NCBI GenBank assembly: GCA_045806525.1
Contig: JBJMJD010000020.1
Span: forward strand, 1 to 13,613
Reading direction: 5' to 3'
DNA: 13,613 nt
Source of the DNA: JAICYJ01 sp045806525
Lineage (GTDB): Bacteria; Actinomycetota; Thermoleophilia; Gaiellales; JAICJC01
Shown here one piece after another: positions 1-6,295 of this stretch. How positions within the stretch are numbered: position 1 is the first letter of the stretch; every line of letters starts with the position of its first letter. The notes under the pieces were generated by a model, which saw nothing but the letters and a program-made list of their open reading frames with translations, did no database searches and was not told the DNA's origin. Both the position numbers and the translations under genes were made by a program.

Positions 1-314
1 AAATCCTTGGTCAAGTATCCTCGCGCGCCGAAGCGAAGCGCCCGCAGGAACACCTCCGACTCACCGGTGACACCGGTCGCGATCGGGATCCCGCCGGCGG
101 CCAGCACCGCTTCGATCACGTCGCCGGCAGCGCGGTCGCCGCCGCGCAGGTCGATATCCACCAGCACGACGAGGCCGGCCGAGGCGGCGGCCAACGCCAG
201 CCCCTGCTTGCGGTCATATGCGGTGGCCACGACCTCGAGTCCATGCTCGGTGAGCGTGGAGCTGAGGCCGGCCATCGCGATCTCATGCGAATCGCAGATT
301 CCTACCCGTGCCAT
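1..314 (-). CDS. Response regulator, receiver domain (C-terminus outside window)
   Basis: The minus frame opening at ATG 314 gives 104 residues before it leaves the window at base 1, so the output domain is not visible. The visible part is a complete-looking receiver (REC) fold. There is an acidic position after strand 1 (D8), a phospho-acceptor candidate at the end of strand 3 in LVDIDLRGGD (D53; D55 is also near), a Thr after strand 4 (T80), and the conserved Lys near the end of strand 5 (K103 in GARGYLTKD). The spacing and the FLRALRFGARGYLTKD ending resemble NarL/LuxR-type regulators, so a helix-turn-helix DNA-binding domain would be expected beyond the edge; that is inference. No sensor kinase is visible beside it. 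It lies downstream of a degenerate receiver-like gene on the same strand. Confidence 0.8.
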   Translation of the reverse strand, partial: MARVGICDSHEIAMAGLSSTLTEHGLEVVATAYDRKQGLALAAASAGLVVLVDIDLRGGDRAAGDVIEAVLAAGGIPIATGVTGESEVFLRALRFGARGYLTKD

Positions 315-373
315 GTGGAGCCGCCCGTCTATATCACGCTACCCTGAAAGCAAGTGCGTCAGGATGCGTTGCC

Positions 374-402
374 AAGGTACATGGATGGGTGGTGCACGTC
401 AA
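374..402 (-). promoter_or_regulatory. Possible promoter for the response regulator
   Basis: Read on the minus strand, TTGACG (402-397) is followed after 17 nt by TACCTT (379-374). The -35 is good, the -10 poor. It lies in the 137-nt gap upstream of the response regulator start at 314 and would leave a leader of about 55 nt. A second -10-like hexamer, TATAGA (333-328), sits closer to the start but has no good -35 at standard spacing. Confidence 0.25.
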
Positions 403-451
403 CAGTGGGACGCAACGACGTCGGCGTCGCTCGATCGACAGGCGTGATCCG

Positions 452-730
452 TCAGGCGGGCATTGCCGAGCGAAGCATCCGCAGCGTCCACAGGCACACG
501 AGGAGCGAGAACACGAGTGCAGCGAATCCGAACACCATGACGCTCACGATCGGCACCGTCAGGTGCAGCACCGCCCCGATGTTCGCGTCGATCAGCATCG
601 ACGCGGCGATGGCGATCCCCACCGTGCCCCAGCTGGTCGGACGGCGGTCGGCGAGCCGCAGGTCGACCCACGCTGCCAGCGCGGCCGCTCCGCTCATGTA
701 CGCGAGCACGAACAGCGGCTGTTCGCTCAT
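452..730 (-). CDS. Small three-helix membrane protein, unknown function
   Basis: This 92-residue protein consists largely of three hydrophobic segments, at about residues 5-22, 34-56 and 57-81, with charged turns between them (DLRLADRR after the first). I do not recognise the family. ATG 730 is preferred because GGTGGAGG lies immediately before it. A TTG 33 nt further upstream (763) would only add a polar DDGDEAGGG stretch. The gene follows the receiver-like gene on the same strand after a 104-nt gap holding a GC-rich hairpin, so it may be transcribed with it or separately. Nothing in the sequence tells its job. That it is a real gene is supported by the coherent helix pattern and G/C at third positions. 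Confidence 0.6.
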   Translation of the reverse strand: MSEQPLFVLAYMSGAAALAAWVDLRLADRRPTSWGTVGIAIAASMLIDANIGAVLHLTVPIVSVMVFGFAALVFSLLVCLWTLRMLRSAMPA

Positions 731-810
731 GCCTCCACCAGCTTCGTCACCGTCATCCTGCAATGTTCCGGCCGTTTCAGCGGGTTCGCAATACGGGCTT
801 TGGCCGATGC

Positions 811-832
811 GGGGGGTGAGGAAAACTCCCCC
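811..832 (-). terminator. GC-rich hairpin after the receiver-like gene
   Basis: On the plus strand GGGG-T-GAG, loop GAAAA, CTC-CCCC forms a seven-pair stem with one bulged T. It begins 3 nt after the stop of the minus-strand gene at 835. There is no T-tract, as is common in GC-rich genomes, so terminator function is only plausible. Confidence 0.35.
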
Positions 833-834
833 GG

Positions 835-1248
835 TCAGGCCGGCTTGGCCGACACCAGCGTCAGCGCCGGTCGCGCCACCAGCGCCAACAGCGCCGCCAC
901 CGTGAACGTCTCCATCGGGCCGGAGCAGCCCGAGTCGAGGTCATCGCTCCAGGCCCGGCCGCTCTCCGACGCGAACACCAGCACCGGCCCCTTCCGCGAG
1001 AAGCGGTCGATCATCAACGGCCGCACGCGCGCCTCATCGAGGTACGTGACGTCGACCACCACCAGACACGGCTGCAGCTCGGCGGCGGCCGCCTCGAAGG
1101 CGTCGCCGGGGAAGGCCACCGCCGCCACGTCCATACGCAGGGCCAGGGGTCCTTCGAGCGCCCGCGTCATCATCGGCGTCAGCCCCACCAGCAGCGCCAG
1201 GCGGGGGCGCATCGGGCGTGCACGACGGCGTGAGGCGCTTCGGGCCAT
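835..1248 (-). CDS. Receiver-like protein lacking the acidic pocket
   Basis: The 137-residue protein reads as an alternating beta/alpha fold of receiver type: strand RLALLVG, helix TPMMTRALEGPLA, strand MDVAAVAF, helix DAFEAAAAELQ, strand CLVVVDV, strand GPVLVFASES. The Asp at the end of the third strand (VVVDV) matches the phospho-acceptor position. The acidic pair normally following strand 1 is replaced by GLTP, and no conserved Lys after strand 5 is evident, so phosphorylation is doubtful. The function is unknown. The start is uncertain: ATG 1248 and ATG 1212 (MRPRLALL) both lack a good Shine-Dalgarno, and the residues between them are Arg-rich and unlike the rest, so 1212 may be right. 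It lies 48 nt downstream of the ABC-F gene on the same strand. Confidence 0.55.
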   Translation of the reverse strand: MARSASRRRARPMRPRLALLVGLTPMMTRALEGPLALRMDVAAVAFPGDAFEAAAAELQPCLVVVDVTYLDEARVRPLMIDRFSRKGPVLVFASESGRAWSDDLDSGCSGPMETFTVAALLALVARPALTLVSAKPA

Positions 1249-1255
1249 GATCGAT

Positions 1256-1275
1256 TCTGCACTCCGTTTTGCAGA
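1256..1275. repeat. Inverted repeat between ABC-F and receiver-like genes
   Basis: TCTGCA and TGCAGA form perfect 6-bp arms around an 8-nt loop (CTCCGTTT). It fills the short gap between the ABC-F stop (1297) and the receiver-like start (1248). It could be a weak terminator or an operator; the sequence does not decide. Confidence 0.35.
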
Positions 1276-1296
1276 TGGTCAACGCATGGATGATCA

Positions 1297-3177
1297 TCAG
1301 CCCACCCGCCGCTCCCACTCGCGGTACAGGTGGGCCAGCTCCACCTGGAGCTGCTGATGGCGATGGCCATCCTCGGCCACCGCCGTGTGATCCTGGTAGG
1401 CGTCGGGCTGCGAGAGGCGTGCCGAAACGGCGCCCAGCTCCTCCTCGAGCCGCTCGATCTGCGACTCCAGCTCCCGTGCCTCGCGCACGGAGCGGCCGCT
1501 GCGGACGCGCTTCGCCGCGTCCGCGCTGGCTGGAGCCGGCCGCGGCTGCCGCGGCTTCGGGGGTGCCTGCCTGGGCGGATCCTTGGCGACGGCCGGCTCA
1601 TGGTCGCGCGCGTACTCGCCGAAGGCGCCGTCCCGCAGCCGCAGTCGTCCGTCCTCGATGGCGATGGTGCGCGTCGCCAGCGCCTCGATCAGGGCGCGGT
1701 CGTGTGACACGAACAGGATTGTGCCCGGAAAGCTGTCGAGGGCGTCCTCCAGCGCCTCGCGGCTCTCGATGTCGAGGTGGTTGGTGGGCTCGTCAAGCAC
1801 CAGCAGGTTGGCACCCGAGACCACGATCCGGGCCAGCGCCAGCCGCCGCCGCTCGCCGCCGGAGAGCACGCTCACCGGCTTCTCGACCTGGTCCCCGGAG
1901 AACAGGAAGCGACCGAGCAGCATCCGTGCCTGCGGCCCGGTCAGCTTCGTTCCGTGTCCGACGGCGTCCACCAGCCGCGCCTGCTCCGGCAGCTCCAGCG
2001 ACTGCTGTGAGTAGTAGGCCAGGGACACGCCGTGGCCGAGCTTGGCGCGGCCGTGCTCGGCCGGCCGGCGTCCCAGCAGCGTCTCCAGCAGCGTGGTCTT
2101 GCCGGCGCCGTTTCGCCCGATCAGCGCCACACGCTGGCCGCGCTCGATGTGGAACGTGGCGTCGCGCACCAGCTCGCGGCCGGCCACGGACACCGACAGG
2201 CCGTCCGCCTCCATCACCACCCGCCCGCTCCGCGCCGGCGGCGGGAAGTCGAACCGCAGCGATCGCTGCTCGCGCGGTCGCTCGACCCGCTCGATCCGCG
2301 CCATCACCTTCAGCTTGCTCTGAGCCTGGCGCGACTTGGTGCCGTAGCGAAACCGGTCGACAAACCGCTGCAGGTGCGCCAGCTCCTGCTGCTGGCGCTC
2401 GAACTGGTCAGCCTGCGACGCCATCCGCTCGGCCCGCTCCAGCCGCCAGTGGGAGTAGCTGCCCTTCGTCATGCGCCCCTTGCCCCGCTCCAGCTCCAGC
2501 ACGCTGGTGGCCACCGATTCCAGGAACCAGCGATCGTGCGAGACGAAGATCAGCGACGCGTCCAGTCCGTCCAGGTACTCCTCCAGCCACTCGATCGAGT
2601 CGACGTCGAGGTGGTTGGTGGGCTCGTCAAGCAGCAACAGGTCGGGCTCGCCGGCCAGCGCCCGTGTCAGCGAGGCCCGTGTCAGCTCGCCGCCGGAGAA
2701 GGTGTCCAGCTGCCGCTCCAGGTCCTGCGGCGAGAATCCGAGGCCGCGCGCGATCCCCTCCAGGCGCGAGCGCCAGGCGTAGCCGCCGGCCCGCTCGAAG
2801 GCCGCCTGCGCGACTCCGTAGTCGCGCAGCGTTGCCTCGTCGCCCGCGCCCTCGGCCATCCGCCGCTCGATCCGGCGCAGGTCGGCCTCGAGCTCGGCCG
2901 CGGCGGCGGCGCCCTCGCCGACGTAGTCGCCCAGCGTGATGCCGCGGCGCAGCGGCGGCCGCTGGTCGTGCAGCGCCACGCGGGTGCCGCCGGTCAGCGA
3001 CATGGTGCCGCCCTCCGGCTCCAGCTCGCCGGCGATGATCCGCAGCAGCGAGGTCTTGCCGGCGCCGTTTCGCCCCACCAGCGCCACCCGGTCGCGCGGG
3101 CGCACGATCGCCGACACGTCGCTCAGCACCTCGTCGCCGCCGAAGGAGAGGCGGATCTGGGTCAGGTGGAGCGACAT
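1297..3177 (-). CDS. ABC-F family ATPase (ribosome-associated type)
   Basis: The 626-residue protein has two ABC nucleotide-binding domains and no transmembrane domain, the hallmark of ABC-F proteins, which act on the ribosome (translation factors or antibiotic-resistance proteins). First domain: Walker A GRNGAGKTS (35-43), signature FSGGEL (160-165), Walker B LLLLDEPTNHLD (180-191), switch VSHDRW. A basic, helical linker (about 235-305) holds the place of the P-site tRNA interaction motif. Second domain: Walker A GRNGAGKTT (354-362), signature LSGGERRR (438-445), Walker B LLVLDEPTNHLD (458-469). A Pro/Lys-rich spacer (about 525-560) leads to a coiled coil (about 564-622), as in Uup-like members. 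ATG 3177 was chosen because upstream sequence belongs to the overlapping oxidoreductase. Translation ends in tandem TGA codons. The exact ABC-F subfamily is not decided. Confidence 0.93.
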   Translation of the reverse strand: MSLHLTQIRLSFGGDEVLSDVSAIVRPRDRVALVGRNGAGKTSLLRIIAGELEPEGGTMSLTGGTRVALHDQRPPLRRGITLGDYVGEGAAAAAELEADLRRIERRMAEGAGDEATLRDYGVAQAAFERAGGYAWRSRLEGIARGLGFSPQDLERQLDTFSGGELTRASLTRALAGEPDLLLLDEPTNHLDVDSIEWLEEYLDGLDASLIFVSHDRWFLESVATSVLELERGKGRMTKGSYSHWRLERAERMASQADQFERQQQELAHLQRFVDRFRYGTKSRQAQSKLKVMARIERVERPREQRSLRFDFPPPARSGRVVMEADGLSVSVAGRELVRDATFHIERGQRVALIGRNGAGKTTLLETLLGRRPAEHGRAKLGHGVSLAYYSQQSLELPEQARLVDAVGHGTKLTGPQARMLLGRFLFSGDQVEKPVSVLSGGERRRLALARIVVSGANLLVLDEPTNHLDIESREALEDALDSFPGTILFVSHDRALIEALATRTIAIEDGRLRLRDGAFGEYARDHEPAVAKDPPRQAPPKPRQPRPAPASADAAKRVRSGRSVREARELESQIERLEEELGAVSARLSQPDAYQDHTAVAEDGHRHQQLQVELAHLYREWERRVG

Positions 3178-4151
3178 TGCAGCACCACCTTGCCGAACCG
3201 GTCGGGCTGCTCCAGCCGCTCGTGCGCCGCCGCAGCGTCGTCCAGCAGGTAGACGCTGTCCACGACCGGGCGCCAGCGCGCCTGCCGCACGTGCGCCAGC
3301 AGCTGGTCGAACTCGCGGGGGCTGCCCATGGTCGTGCCCAGCAGGTTCCACTGGCCGTAGAACAGCCGCGGGATCTCGAGCTCCGTGGAGACGCCGCCGG
3401 TGCGCCCGAAGCTGACGAGGGTACCGCCCCGCCGCAGGCAGTCGAGCGCGCCCGGCCACGCGGGCGCGCCGGCGCTGTCCACCACCAGGTCGACCTCGCC
3501 CACCTGCGACGGCCAGCCGGGATCGGTGTAGCGGACGCCGTGGGCGGCGCCCAGCTCGATCGAGCGCTCGATCTTGTCGTCGCTGGACGAGGTGACCGTG
3601 ACCTCGGCGCCGTGGGCGTGAGCGATCTGCACCAGGAAGGTGGCAGCACCGCCACCGGCGCCCGTCACCAGCACGCGCATCCCGGGCTGGACGCGCCCGC
3701 GCGTGACCAGCGCCCGCCAGGCGGTCAGCCCGGCCAGCGGCAGCGCCGCTGACTCGTGCCACGTCAGCTCGGGCGGCCGCGGCCGCACGTCGCCGGCCGG
3801 GATCGCGATCCGCTCCGCGTAGGTGCCCTGGCGGGGAACGCCCAGGATCGCCCAGCCCTCGGCCGGCGCGTCCTCGGCGTCGCCCCAGCCGACGCTTGGG
3901 TTGATCACGACCTCGTCGCCCAGCTCGATTCCGGTGACGTCGCTGCCCAGCGCCGACACGCGGCCCGCGCCGTCGGATCCCAGCACGGCGCCGTCGTTGC
4001 CGGGCGCGCTGCGCTGCCAGACGTCGCGGCGGTTGAGCGCCGCGGCGACCAGGTCGACCACGACCTCGTACGGGAGCGGTGTCGGGTCGGGGATCTCGGC
4101 CGCAACCAGCTGGCCGGGGCCGCCGTGGGTGTGCAGGATGATGGCGCGCAT
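3162..4151 (-). CDS. MDR-family NAD(P)H:quinone oxidoreductase, zinc-free type
   Basis: This 329-residue protein has the usual length and architecture of medium-chain dehydrogenase/reductases: an N-terminal GroES-like domain (about 1-125) with AALNRRDVWQR and GSDGAGRV, then a Rossmann domain with the dinucleotide loop VLVTGAGGGAATFLVQ (160-175). The cysteine cluster that holds structural zinc in alcohol dehydrogenases is absent, so a zinc-free quinone-oxidoreductase type (NADPH-dependent reduction of quinones or enones) is most likely; the substrate is not predictable. ATG 4151 (MRAIILHTHGGPG) matches the family's usual N-terminus. An ATG at 4175 in the same frame would run into the divergent gene's start. 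Its last codons overlap the ABC-F start by 16 nt, which implies co-transcription and translational coupling. Confidence 0.88.
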   Translation of the reverse strand: MRAIILHTHGGPGQLVAAEIPDPTPLPYEVVVDLVAAALNRRDVWQRSAPGNDGAVLGSDGAGRVSALGSDVTGIELGDEVVINPSVGWGDAEDAPAEGWAILGVPRQGTYAERIAIPAGDVRPRPPELTWHESAALPLAGLTAWRALVTRGRVQPGMRVLVTGAGGGAATFLVQIAHAHGAEVTVTSSSDDKIERSIELGAAHGVRYTDPGWPSQVGEVDLVVDSAGAPAWPGALDCLRRGGTLVSFGRTGGVSTELEIPRLFYGQWNLLGTTMGSPREFDQLLAHVRQARWRPVVDSVYLLDDAAAAHERLEQPDRFGKVVLQCRST

Positions 4152-4159
4152 CGCCTGCG

Positions 4160-4165
4160 TATGAT
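4160..4165 (+). promoter_or_regulatory. Extended -10-like element, possible leaderless start
   Basis: TATGAT (five of six matches to TATAAT) lies 8 nt before ATG 4174, so transcription would begin at or within about two bases of the start codon. No Shine-Dalgarno can be seen before that ATG. No good -35 is found at 16-18 nt. The gap to the divergent oxidoreductase start is only 22 nt. Confidence 0.45.
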
Positions 4166-4173
4166 GCCGCGTC

Positions 4174-5217
4174 ATGGCCGGAACCGCCTTTCGCTATCTC
4201 TCGCAGGAGGATGTGGTGGCGGCCGGCGGGCTGGACATGGCGGCGATCGTGGACGTGATCGAGCGCGCCTTCCGGGTCAAGGCCGAGGGCCGGGTGTTCA
4301 TGCCCCCGAAGGTGATGATCACCTGGTCGGATGAGGCCGGCACCGAGGAGAAGCACGGCCGCATCATGGCCATGCCGGCCTACGTCGGCGGGGGGTTCGA
4401 CGTGGCCGGGCTGAAGTGGATCCCGAGCGTTCCCGACAACCCGGCCCGGCGCGGGTTGCCGCGCGCCAACGCGCTGGTGCTGCTGTCCGACCGCGAGACC
4501 GGGCTGCCGCTGGCGGTGATGGACGGCACGGTCGTCTCGGCCATGCGCACGGGGGCGGTCACCGGCGTCGCCGTGCGGCACCTGGCGGCCGGTGGCGAGC
4601 GGCGTGCCTGCCTGCTGGGTGCGGGCGTGCTGGCACACACGCAGCTGGATGCGCTGCGGGTCGTGATGCCGGCGCTCGAGCACGTGGACGTGTATGACCC
4701 AGACCGCGAGCGGGCGCAGCGGTTCTGCCGCCGCCAGGCCGATGCGACCGGCCTCGAGCTGCGGTCAGCGGACACGGCCGAGGTGGCGGTGCGCGGCGCC
4801 CAGGTGGTGGTGCCGGCCACGATGGCGGTGCAGCCGACGTTCGACCCCGACTGGCTGGACGAAGGTGTCACGGTGGTGCTGGTCTCGAGCCTGGACGGGC
4901 CGGTCTCCCTGCATGCGGCCAGCGACCTGCTGGTGGTCGACGACTGGGTGCACGAGTCGACCCACGACGGGCGCTACGCGGAGCGGCTGGTGCGTGAGGG
5001 CGTGGTGCCGGCCGACGGCTCGCAGGCGGTGGAGCTGTCAGACGTGGTGGCCGGACGCCACCCCGGCCGCACCTCGCCGCAGCAGCGGATCGTGGTCTCC
5101 CCGGTGGGCCTTGCCATGGACGACATCACAACCGCCAAGCACGTGCTCGACAACGCGGTGCGGCTGGGCATCGGGACGGAGCTGCGGCTGCGGTCGGGCC
5201 CGCCGGTGTGGGAGTGA
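4174..5217 (+). CDS. Ornithine cyclodeaminase/mu-crystallin family protein
   Basis: The 347-residue protein fits the ornithine cyclodeaminase/mu-crystallin family, NAD(P)-dependent enzymes that act on amino or imino acids (ornithine cyclodeaminase, alanine dehydrogenase, SbnB-like). Seen: the substrate-binding segment GLKWIPSVPDNP (about 89-100), RANALVLLSDRETGLPLAVMDG split over residues 108-129, the SAMRTGAVTGVA helix, and the Rossmann loop ACLLGAGVLAHTQLDAL with GAG in place of the commoner GxGxQ pattern. The C-terminal part has ELSDVVAGRHPGR, common in the family. Which reaction it performs cannot be told; the family is often mis-annotated as ornithine cyclodeaminase. It is monocistronic here, divergent from the oxidoreductase and convergent with a small gene. 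The likely leaderless start is described separately. Confidence 0.87.
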   Translation: MAGTAFRYLSQEDVVAAGGLDMAAIVDVIERAFRVKAEGRVFMPPKVMITWSDEAGTEEKHGRIMAMPAYVGGGFDVAGLKWIPSVPDNPARRGLPRANALVLLSDRETGLPLAVMDGTVVSAMRTGAVTGVAVRHLAAGGERRACLLGAGVLAHTQLDALRVVMPALEHVDVYDPDRERAQRFCRRQADATGLELRSADTAEVAVRGAQVVVPATMAVQPTFDPDWLDEGVTVVLVSSLDGPVSLHAASDLLVVDDWVHESTHDGRYAERLVREGVVPADGSQAVELSDVVAGRHPGRTSPQQRIVVSPVGLAMDDITTAKHVLDNAVRLGIGTELRLRSGPPVWE

Positions 5218-5236
5218 AGCCGGGCCGTAGCACCCG

Positions 5237-5449
5237 CTAGCGGGGCAGTGGCTGCTCCCCGCTGTCTGGCAGCGCCTGCGACGTGCCTGCGCGCTGGGCG
5301 TGCCACTCGGCCAGCTCATCGTCCGACAGGTGGGACGGCGGCAGCCGCCGCACGTACAGCGCGAAGCGTGCCAGGAAGGCCAACCCCAGCAGCGGGGCGA
5401 TGATGTGCGGAAGGTGGGTGAGGATGAGGCTCACGACGCCACCACACAT
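5237..5449 (-). CDS. Small membrane protein, unknown function
   Basis: A 70-residue frame on the minus strand has one hydrophobic segment (about residues 8-30, HIIAPLLGLAFLARFALYV), a basic RR anchor and a polar tail (PPSHLSDDELAEWHAQRAG). Positive charges after the helix suggest the C-terminus is inside. I do not recognise it. ATG 5449 lacks a Shine-Dalgarno; a GTG at 5434 (VSLILTHLPH) has GGTGG four bases upstream and may be the true start. It fills the space between the amino-acid dehydrogenase-like gene and the oxidase operon, divergent from coxB and ending 19 nt after the previous gene. Its coherent helix and third-position G/C bias favour a real gene. Confidence 0.5.
   Translation of the reverse strand: MCGGVVSLILTHLPHIIAPLLGLAFLARFALYVRRLPPSHLSDDELAEWHAQRAGTSQALPDSGEQPLPR
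5239..5263. terminator. Convergent hairpin between OCD-like gene and small gene
   Basis: AGCGGGG and CCCCGCT make seven-pair outer arms; CAG/CTG around TGG extends the stem after a two-base bulge. It lies 21 nt after the plus-strand stop at 5217 and overlaps the last codons of the minus-strand small gene. A bidirectional terminator is likely, though no T-tract is present. Confidence 0.4.
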
Positions 5450-5488
5450 GATGCCACGGGTCGGAGCTCACACGGTGATCGGTTGCCT

Positions 5489-5517
5489 TTGCCCTCGTCC
5501 CGCCACTTCCCTAGAAT
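5489..5517 (+). promoter_or_regulatory. Promoter of the coxB-coxA-coxC operon
   Basis: TTGCCC (5489-5494) and TAGAAT (5512-5517) are separated by exactly 17 nt and resemble a housekeeping sigma promoter (four and five matches of six). Transcription would begin near 5524, leaving a leader of roughly 42 nt that holds a hairpin and the ribosome binding site. Confidence 0.65.
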
Positions 5518-5527
5518 GCGGCCGCAG

Positions 5528-5545
5528 CGCCCCGCTCCCGGGGCG
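5528..5545 (+). other. 5'UTR hairpin of the cox operon
   Basis: CGCCCCG, loop CTCC, CGGGGCG: a perfect seven-pair all-G/C stem just after the predicted transcription start and 8 nt before the Shine-Dalgarno. It could stabilise the 5' end of the messenger or modulate initiation. It may simply be mRNA structure; no ligand-binding fold is recognisable. Confidence 0.5.
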
Positions 5546-5553
5546 AGCGGCAC

Positions 5554-5568
5554 AGGGAGAGTTGTTTG
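5554..5568 (+). promoter_or_regulatory. Ribosome binding site and TTG start of coxB
   Basis: AGGGAGAG (5554-5561) lies four bases before TTG 5566. No ATG or GTG is available in frame nearby, so this site fixes the TTG as the start. Confidence 0.75.
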
Positions 5569-6291
5569 TCTGCCATCAAGGTTGGGATCGTTGCGGTGAT
5601 CGTGGGAGCGATCGGCACCGTTGCCATCCTCGTGACACCCTCCTGGTTCCCGGTGTCCGCGGCGGTGCAGGCCGACCGCCAGGACGATCTCTACCTGGCG
5701 CTGATGATCATGTCGTCGTTCATCATGGCCGTGGTCACCGTGTTCCTGGTCTACTCGGTGTGGCGCTGGCGCGCGCGCCCCGGCGACGAGCTGCGCGACG
5801 GCCCGCCCATCCACGGCAACACCACGCTCGAGATCATCTGGACGGTCGTGCCCACCATCATCGTGATCGCGTTCGCGGTGGCCGGCGGCGTGGTGCTGGT
5901 CAAGAACGAGCAGACCACGAACCGGGAGCTGGTGGTGCGGGTCACCGGCGAGCAGTTCGAGTGGAATTTCCGCTACCCCAACGGCGTCGTCACGCACGAG
6001 CTGGTGCTCGAGAAGGGCCGGCCGACCGAGTTCGCGATCACCTCGCTCCTGCACGACGTGATCCACTCCTTCTACGTGCCCCAGTTCCGGGTCAAGGCCG
6101 ACGCCGTGCCGGGCATCATGAACTACACCTACGCCACGCCGACCAGGGTCGGCAAGTACGTGCTGATCTGCACCGAGCTGTGCGGGCCGGGACACTCGCT
6201 GATGCGGGCGCCGGTGCAGGTGATGGAGCCGGCCGACTTCACGCAGTGGCTGGCGACGCAGAAGAGCGACCAGTCGAAGGGAGGTGCCTAG
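5566..6291 (+). CDS. coxB: Cytochrome c oxidase subunit II (A2-type cluster)
   Basis: The 241-residue subunit II accepts electrons from cytochrome c through its binuclear CuA centre and passes them to subunit I. Hydrophobic segments lie at about 6-28 (likely signal/anchor), 42-66 and 87-112, followed by the periplasmic cupredoxin domain. All CuA ligands are present: H167 (VIHSF) and C202, E204, C206, H210, M213 in CTELCGPGHSLM. The aromatic electron-entry strand is QFEWNFRYPNG (130-140). There is no CxxCH after the CuA domain, so this is not a caa3-type subunit with fused cytochrome c. No lipobox is seen. The TTG start is set by the Shine-Dalgarno. It is the first gene of the operon and stops 4 nt before coxA. 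Confidence 0.95.
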   Translation: MSAIKVGIVAVIVGAIGTVAILVTPSWFPVSAAVQADRQDDLYLALMIMSSFIMAVVTVFLVYSVWRWRARPGDELRDGPPIHGNTTLEIIWTVVPTIIVIAFAVAGGVVLVKNEQTTNRELVVRVTGEQFEWNFRYPNGVVTHELVLEKGRPTEFAITSLLHDVIHSFYVPQFRVKADAVPGIMNYTYATPTRVGKYVLICTELCGPGHSLMRAPVQVMEPADFTQWLATQKSDQSKGGA

Positions 6292-6295
6292 TCCA

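Noticed and set aside
731..763. TTG start extending the three-helix protein upstream
   Set aside because: The added residues are polar filler and ATG 730 has a purine-rich GGTGGAGG directly upstream.
1269..2939. Long plus-strand open frame opposite the ABC-F gene
   Set aside because: Its product is almost all Arg, Ala, Pro and Ser without motifs, the usual antisense shadow of a GC-rich gene; the minus strand carries complete Walker and signature motifs.
3178..4683. Upstream extension of the ABC-F frame to a very long protein
   Set aside because: Beyond ATG 3177 the frame is antisense or out-of-frame to the oxidoreductase and the OCD-like gene and has low-complexity Arg/Gly content.
5483..5488. 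TTGCCT as the -35 of the cox promoter
   Set aside because: It would be 23 nt from TAGAAT, too far; TTGCCC at 5489 gives a 17-nt spacer.
5566..6291. caa3-type subunit II with fused cytochrome c
   Set aside because: No CxxCH motif follows the CuA domain in either coxB.
6284..6295. GTG start for the plus-strand coxA
   Set aside because: This GTG lies within the GGGAGGTG ribosome binding site and would overlap the coxB end; ATG 6296 is properly spaced.
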